Source of the DNA: Micromonospora lutea
GTDB taxonomy: Bacteria; Actinomycetota; Actinomycetes; Mycobacteriales; Micromonosporaceae
Assembly (NCBI RefSeq): GCF_016863535.1
Contig: NZ_BOPB01000020.1
Span: forward strand, 62,001 to 126,000
DNA length: 64,000 bases
Reading direction: 5' to 3'
The notes under the pieces are model-generated. The model was not told where the DNA came from and did no database searches. It saw only the letters and a list, made by a program, of their open reading frames with translations. A program made the position numbers and the translations under genes. Numbering within the stretch: the first letter of the stretch is position 1; each line of letters starts with the position of its first letter. Positions 60,360 through 64,000 of the stretch are shown here, piece by piece.

Positions 60360-60979
60360 CCACCACACCACTCTGGCGGGCCGCCGCCGCCCGGGCCGCC
60401 TCGCTGCTGCTGCGCTACCCCGACGTCGACACCCTCGACGCGCTGCCGACGCTGCTCGCCGCCCTCGACGAACTGCCCGACACGGTGGCCTCGCACCTGC
60501 GCCCGGTGGCCCTGCACCGCCGTGACGGGCACCCCACCCGACTCGCCGCCGAGTACGTGGAACTGTTCGACTTCCGCCGCCGGTGTGCGCTGCACCTGAC
60601 CTACTACAGCTGCGGCGACACCCGCAAGCGCGGCGAGGCCCTGGTCGGTTTCATCGCCGCGTACAAGGCGGCCGGCGTCGAAGTGATCGACGGCGAACTA
60701 CCCGACTACCTGCCGGCGGTGCTCGACCTGGCCGCCGTCGACGGCGTGGGCTGGCGGCTGCTGCGTGACAACCGCGTCGGCCTCGACCTGCTCACCGAAT
60801 CGCTGGGCCGGGAGAAATCGATCTACCGGCACGCGGTCGAGGCGGTACGCGCCATGCTGCCCCCCGCCGGACCGGCGGAGCTGAGAGCCGCCGCCCACCT
60901 GGCCCGCACCGGTCCACCCGTCGAGCAGGTGGGCCTGGAACCGTTCGGACTCGTCGACACCACCGGAGGCCGGCGATGA
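60356..60979 (+). CDS. narJ: Nitrate reductase assembly chaperone
   Basis: 207 aa. NarJ/DmsD-type helical chaperone that inserts the molybdenum cofactor into NarG. Seen: AAEYVELFDFRRRCALHLTYYSCGDTRKRG, the family core, and a C-terminal FGLVDTTGGRR. ATG overlaps narH (ATGA). Its last 35 bases are also found before the second narI. Confidence 0.92.
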   Translation: MTTTPLWRAAAARAASLLLRYPDVDTLDALPTLLAALDELPDTVASHLRPVALHRRDGHPTRLAAEYVELFDFRRRCALHLTYYSCGDTRKRGEALVGFIAAYKAAGVEVIDGELPDYLPAVLDLAAVDGVGWRLLRDNRVGLDLLTESLGREKSIYRHAVEAVRAMLPPAGPAELRAAAHLARTGPPVEQVGLEPFGLVDTTGGRR

Positions 60980-61725
60980 ACGTGCTGCTGTGGGTGGTCT
61001 ACCCGTACCTGGCCATCGCGATCCTGGTGGGCGGGTTGATCTGGCGCTACCGCTACGACAAGTTCGGCTGGACGACCCGCTCCTCGCAGCTGTACGAGTC
61101 GGCGGTGCTGCGTTGGGGTAGCCCGATGTTCCACTTCGGCATCCTGATGGTCCTGATCGGTCACGTCGGTGGGCTGATCGTGCCCAAGTCGTGGACCGAG
61201 GCCGTCGGGATCACCGAACACACCTACCACCTGATGGCCGTGTTCATCGGTACCGTCGCCGGCTTCTGCACGCTGGCCGGCATGGTCATCCTCATCGCCC
61301 GTCGCCGCCTCACCGGGCCGGTCTTCGCCGCCACCACCCGCAACGACAAGGCGATGTACGCGGTGCTCGCCGCCGTCATCGTGGTCGGCCTGTGGAGCAC
61401 GCTGCGGGCCAACGTGCTCGGCGAGGGCTACGACTACCGCGAGACGATCTCACCCTGGTTCCGGTCGCTGTTCTACCTCAGCCCGGACCCCGAGATCATG
61501 GCCGGCGTACCGGTCGGCTTCCAGATCCACATCGTCTCGGCATTCGCGCTGTTCGCGTTCTGGCCGTTCACCCGGCTCGTGCACGCCTTCAGCGCCCCGG
61601 TCGGCTACCTCACCCGCCCCTACGTGCCCTACCGCAGCCGCGACACCCGACCCGGCCTACGCCCGTCGCGCCCCGGGTGGGAAGGACCGCCCCGGGCCCC
61701 CCGACCGCAACGCAAGCCCGACCGG
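60941..61725 (+). repeat. Duplicated narJ-end/narI block, copy 2 (operon copy)
   Basis: Corresponds to 49239-50023. It is the likely source copy because narJ is complete here and narI keeps its ATG and its 4-base coupling to narJ. Confidence 0.85.
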
Positions 61726-61737
61726 ACCCGCCGCTGA
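60976..61737 (+). CDS. narI: Respiratory nitrate reductase gamma subunit
   Basis: 253 aa, five membrane helices, di-heme cytochrome b. Heme ligand His residues lie in MFHFGILMVLIGHVGG, TYHLMAVF and FQIHIVSAFALF. It oxidizes quinol and passes electrons to NarH. ATG overlaps the narJ stop (ATGA). The C-terminus is Arg/Pro-rich and cytoplasmic. 41 bases later the nitrate transporter begins, so both are probably in one transcript. Confidence 0.95.
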   Translation: MNVLLWVVYPYLAIAILVGGLIWRYRYDKFGWTTRSSQLYESAVLRWGSPMFHFGILMVLIGHVGGLIVPKSWTEAVGITEHTYHLMAVFIGTVAGFCTLAGMVILIARRRLTGPVFAATTRNDKAMYAVLAAVIVVGLWSTLRANVLGEGYDYRETISPWFRSLFYLSPDPEIMAGVPVGFQIHIVSAFALFAFWPFTRLVHAFSAPVGYLTRPYVPYRSRDTRPGLRPSRPGWEGPPRAPRPQRKPDRTRR

Positions 61738-61778
61738 CGCGCCCCGACGCCGCCCGCCTACCCGTTGCGAGGTACGAG

Positions 61779-63041
61779 ATGACCACAACCGGTGAAGCGC
61801 CGAGCCCCAACTCGGCCGGTGCCGCGCCACGTCCTGGCGCAACGCGCAACCTGGTGGTCGCCACCATCGGCTTCACCGTCAACTTCTGGGCCTGGGCGCT
61901 GCTCGGCCCGCTCGGTCCGGGCGTGAAGGAACGCCTCGGACTCACCTTCGCCGCCCAGTCGCTGCTGGTCGCGGTGCCGGTGCTCGTCGGCTCGCTGGGC
62001 CGCATCCCGGTCGGCGCGCTCACTGACCGCTACGGCGCGCGCATCATGTTCCCCCTGCTCAGCCTCGCCACCATCATCCCGGTGCTGACCCTGACCGTCG
62101 TCGACAGCTACCCGGCGCTGATCGTCACCGGGTTCTTCCTCGGCCTGGGCGGCACGACCTTCGCCATCGGCGTACCACTGATCTCCGGCTGGTACCCGCC
62201 CGCCCGTAAAGGCTTCGCGCTCGGTGTGTTCGGCGTCGGCATGGGCGGCACCGCCATCGCCAACTTCACCACCGTGCGGCTCGCCGACACCTACGGCGAG
62301 AACACGCCCTTCCTGCTCGTGGCGGTCATCCTCGCCGGCTACGCCGTGCTGGCGTTCCTGCTGCTGCGCGACCCGCCGGGACGTACCGCACCGGCCGGGT
62401 CCGCGATCGCCCGCACGGCCGAGGTCAGCCGCCTGGCCGTCACCTGGCAGCTGTCTTTCCTCTACGCGGTCGGCTTCGGCGGGTTCGTCGCCTTCAGCGT
62501 CTACCTGCCCGCATACCTGCGCACCGCCTACGAACTGAGCACGAGCGACGCCGCGTTGCGCACCGCCGGTTTCGTTGTCCTGGCCGTGGCCGCCCGCCCC
62601 GTCGGCGGCTGGCTGTCCGACCGGCTGCACCCCGTACCGGTCCTCGTCTGGTGTTTCACCGGCACCGCCGTGTTCGCTGTCGTCCAGGCGTTCCAGCCAC
62701 CCCTGATGCCGGTCGCCACCATCGCCTTCCTCGGCATGGCCGCCCTGCTGGGCGCCGCCAGCGGCGCCGTGTTCGCCTTCGTCGGCAGGGTCGCCCCGGC
62801 CGACAAGGTGGGCACGGTGACGGGCGTGGTCGGTGCCGCAGGCGGCCTCGGCGGGTTCGTCCCACCACTGATCATGGGCTGGGTGTACGGCATCGAGGGT
62901 TCGTACGCCATCGGTCTGATGCTGCTGTCCGACGTGGCCCTCGCCGCCGCCGTCTACACCGCCGTCAAGATGAGGCGGCTCGACAAGCCCGCCACCCGCG
63001 CCGCGGACGCACCTGCTGACCTGGTGAAACGGGACGGCTGA
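61779..63041 (+). CDS. narK: NarK-type nitrate/nitrite transporter
   Basis: 420 aa, MFS with about 12 helices. Both nitrate-signature helices are recognisable: GFFLGLGGTTFAIGVPLISG with YPPARKGFALGVFGVGMGG in helix 5, and VTGVVGAAGGLGGFVPPLIMG in helix 11. It imports nitrate or exchanges nitrate for nitrite. The subtype (NarK1 symporter or NarK2 antiporter) is not resolved. Confidence 0.9.
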   Translation: MTTTGEAPSPNSAGAAPRPGATRNLVVATIGFTVNFWAWALLGPLGPGVKERLGLTFAAQSLLVAVPVLVGSLGRIPVGALTDRYGARIMFPLLSLATIIPVLTLTVVDSYPALIVTGFFLGLGGTTFAIGVPLISGWYPPARKGFALGVFGVGMGGTAIANFTTVRLADTYGENTPFLLVAVILAGYAVLAFLLLRDPPGRTAPAGSAIARTAEVSRLAVTWQLSFLYAVGFGGFVAFSVYLPAYLRTAYELSTSDAALRTAGFVVLAVAARPVGGWLSDRLHPVPVLVWCFTGTAVFAVVQAFQPPLMPVATIAFLGMAALLGAASGAVFAFVGRVAPADKVGTVTGVVGAAGGLGGFVPPLIMGWVYGIEGSYAIGLMLLSDVALAAAVYTAVKMRRLDKPATRAADAPADLVKRDG

Positions 63042-63061
63042 GCAGACCCGTTCCGCGCGGT

Positions 63062-63092
63062 CGGTCCGGGCGGTGTCGCCTCCGGCGGACCG
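63062..63092. terminator. Hairpin between narK and marR-like gene
   Basis: CGGTCCG (63062-63068) and CGGACCG (63086-63092) with internal CCGG pairs in the 17-base loop. It serves two convergent genes. Confidence 0.5.
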
Positions 63093-63581
63093 CTACGTGG
63101 TGTCGCTGCTGCGGAGGCGGTCCAACTCGGCCAGGTACATCTCCTGCATGCGGTCGTAGTGCCGGACCAGCAGCCTGATCTCCTCGACGTGGTAGCCCTC
63201 GACGAGCCGCTCGGCCCGCTCGGCGAACCGCTCGTACGGTCGCGCCATCTCGGCGATCCGCTCCGGCCGCGGGGTGACGATCACCCGTCGCCGGTCCGCC
63301 GGATCGCGTTCGGCCGTGACGTAGCCGGCCTGCTGGAGCCGGCGGAGCATGCTGGTCACGGCCCCGGTGGTGAGGTTGGTCCGTTCGGCGACCTGTCCCG
63401 CGGTGGCGGATCCGACGTCCGCCAGGTAGTCCAGGCACTCTAGGTCGCTCACGGTGAGGCCCAGCCGCTCCGCGATGGCGTACCGGAACACCATGGACAG
63501 CCGCGAGGTCTCCCGCCCGGCGCGCATGAGGTCGGCGATCGCGGACGCCCGGGTCGGCTCGTGGGACATGTCGGCAATCAT
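63093..63581 (-). CDS. MarR-family regulator
   Basis: 162 aa. Winged helix with SDLECLDYLADVGSATAGQVAERTNLTTGAVTSMLRRLQQAGYVTAERDPADRRRV (read in parts), the DxRxxxV wing typical of MarR. ATG 63581 overlaps the upstream hydroxylase stop (ATGA); ATG 63569 is an alternative. Coupling suggests it controls the hydroxylase operon in response to an aromatic ligand. Confidence 0.85.
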   Translation of the reverse strand: MIADMSHEPTRASAIADLMRAGRETSRLSMVFRYAIAERLGLTVSDLECLDYLADVGSATAGQVAERTNLTTGAVTSMLRRLQQAGYVTAERDPADRRRVIVTPRPERIAEMARPYERFAERAERLVEGYHVEEIRLLVRHYDRMQEMYLAELDRLRSSDTT

Positions 63582-64000
63582 GCCTCCGGGACGGTGACCC
63601 GGTGCAGGCGAGGTAACACACGGGTCAGCACCCAGTGGGGTGCGGCCGCGCCTCCGGTGAGGCGCCGCATCAGCCTGGCGGCGGTGTCGACGGCGCGGAA
63701 GGCGTAGGGCACCATCTCGTCCTGGTAGCCGGCGATCGCCTCCTCCACCGGCGTGCCGTTTTCCCGGGCCGCGACCAGCTTGTGGCCGAGCAGGGCGGCA
63801 TCGCGGAGCGCGGTGTTGCCACCGTGAGCGCCGAACGGCGGCATGACGTGCACGGCGTCGCCCATCATCGTCGCCCGGGGCACCGCCCACCGGTGCGGGC
63901 GCTGGCCGGTGGCGAAGACATTGAGCACCGTGGCGTCCAGTTCGGCCGTGTCGACGAGCCGTCGGATGAGCGGGTGGAAGTCCGTGCTCATCACCGCAGC
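63578..64000 (-). CDS. FAD-dependent aromatic hydroxylase, C-terminal part
   Basis: The gene enters from right of base 64000 and only about 140 C-terminal residues are in the window. It has the GD motif of group-A flavoprotein hydroxylases: MMGDAVHVMPPFGAHGGNTALRDAALLGHKL. The rest, including the first FAD motif, lies outside. Frame is open through the window end. Confidence 0.8.
   Translation of the reverse strand, partial: AAVMSTDFHPLIRRLVDTAELDATVLNVFATGQRPHRWAVPRATMMGDAVHVMPPFGAHGGNTALRDAALLGHKLVAARENGTPVEEAIAGYQDEMVPYAFRAVDTAARLMRRLTGGAAAPHWVLTRVLPRLHRVTVPEA

Noticed and set aside
1..64000. CRISPR arrays, tRNA or rRNA genes, complete IS elements
   Set aside because: None seen by reading either strand; short genes could be missed without a search tool.

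Overview
The window is very G+C-rich actinobacterial DNA with dense GTG starts and many 4-base ATGA/GTGA gene overlaps. The gene mix (a specialized-metabolism flank, narGHJI, a copper nitrite reductase, YaaA/DUF1801, secreted enzymes) fits a filamentous actinomycete, most likely Micromonospora or a relative. The taxon is inferred from gene content and base composition, not from a marker gene. I saw no rRNA, tRNA, CRISPR array, replication origin or intact insertion sequence.

Region 1 (1-17.4 kb, with an outlying paralogue at 21.3-22.6 kb) looks like the flank of a natural-product gene cluster that continues left of base 1. It holds an SgcJ/EcaC-like NTF2-fold protein, a formylglycine-generating-enzyme-like protein without the catalytic cysteines, an 88-aa MoaD/ThiS-like sulfur carrier ending in Gly-Gly, a quinone oxidoreductase, a long-type glucose-1-phosphate thymidylyltransferase, a membrane acyltransferase and an FAD monooxygenase. 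A coupled five-gene operon follows on the minus strand (aminotransferase, acyl-CoA ligase, SDR, aldehyde dehydrogenase, UbiD decarboxylase) with an ArsR-type regulator downstream. An epoxide hydrolase and a 14-TM efflux pump complete it. SgcJ-like, epoxide hydrolase, CoA ligase and efflux genes together recall enediyne clusters, but no PKS or NRPS is present here.

Region 2 (17.5-34.2 kb) is mixed: a secreted protein of unknown role, DUF1801 and YaaA, a four-helix membrane protein with two HxxEH motifs next to a CopC-like protein lacking its copper histidines, an ATP-grasp enzyme, a secreted S1-type protease, an SDR with a zinc ribbon, a PucR regulator divergent from an FMO-SDR-MFS operon, and a Tat-exported PhoX/DUF839 protein.

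Region 3 (34.7-42.2 kb) is a four-gene ABC exporter operon with two ATPases, one carrying an AbrB-like tail, and two giant FtsX-type permeases.

Region 4 (42.5-63.0 kb) is a nitrogen-oxide respiration and NO-handling island. On the minus strand run a SufR-like putative Fe-S regulator, two His-bearing membrane proteins (NnrS-like), a copper nitrite reductase with an extra cupredoxin domain, and a YwiC-like protein. Divergent from these are a hemerythrin-DUF2249 protein, a second hemerythrin and a stray second copy of narI. A cysteine desulfurase / serine acetyltransferase / cysteine synthase operon and a nitronate-monooxygenase-like gene come next, then narGHJI and a NarK-type transporter. Two DevR/DosR-like boxes lie between the nitronate monooxygenase gene and narG, so low-oxygen or NO control is likely. 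No recognizable NO reductase is present, so NO made by NirK is presumably handled by the hemerythrins and the NnrS-like proteins. The right edge holds a MarR regulator and the C-terminal part of an aromatic hydroxylase.
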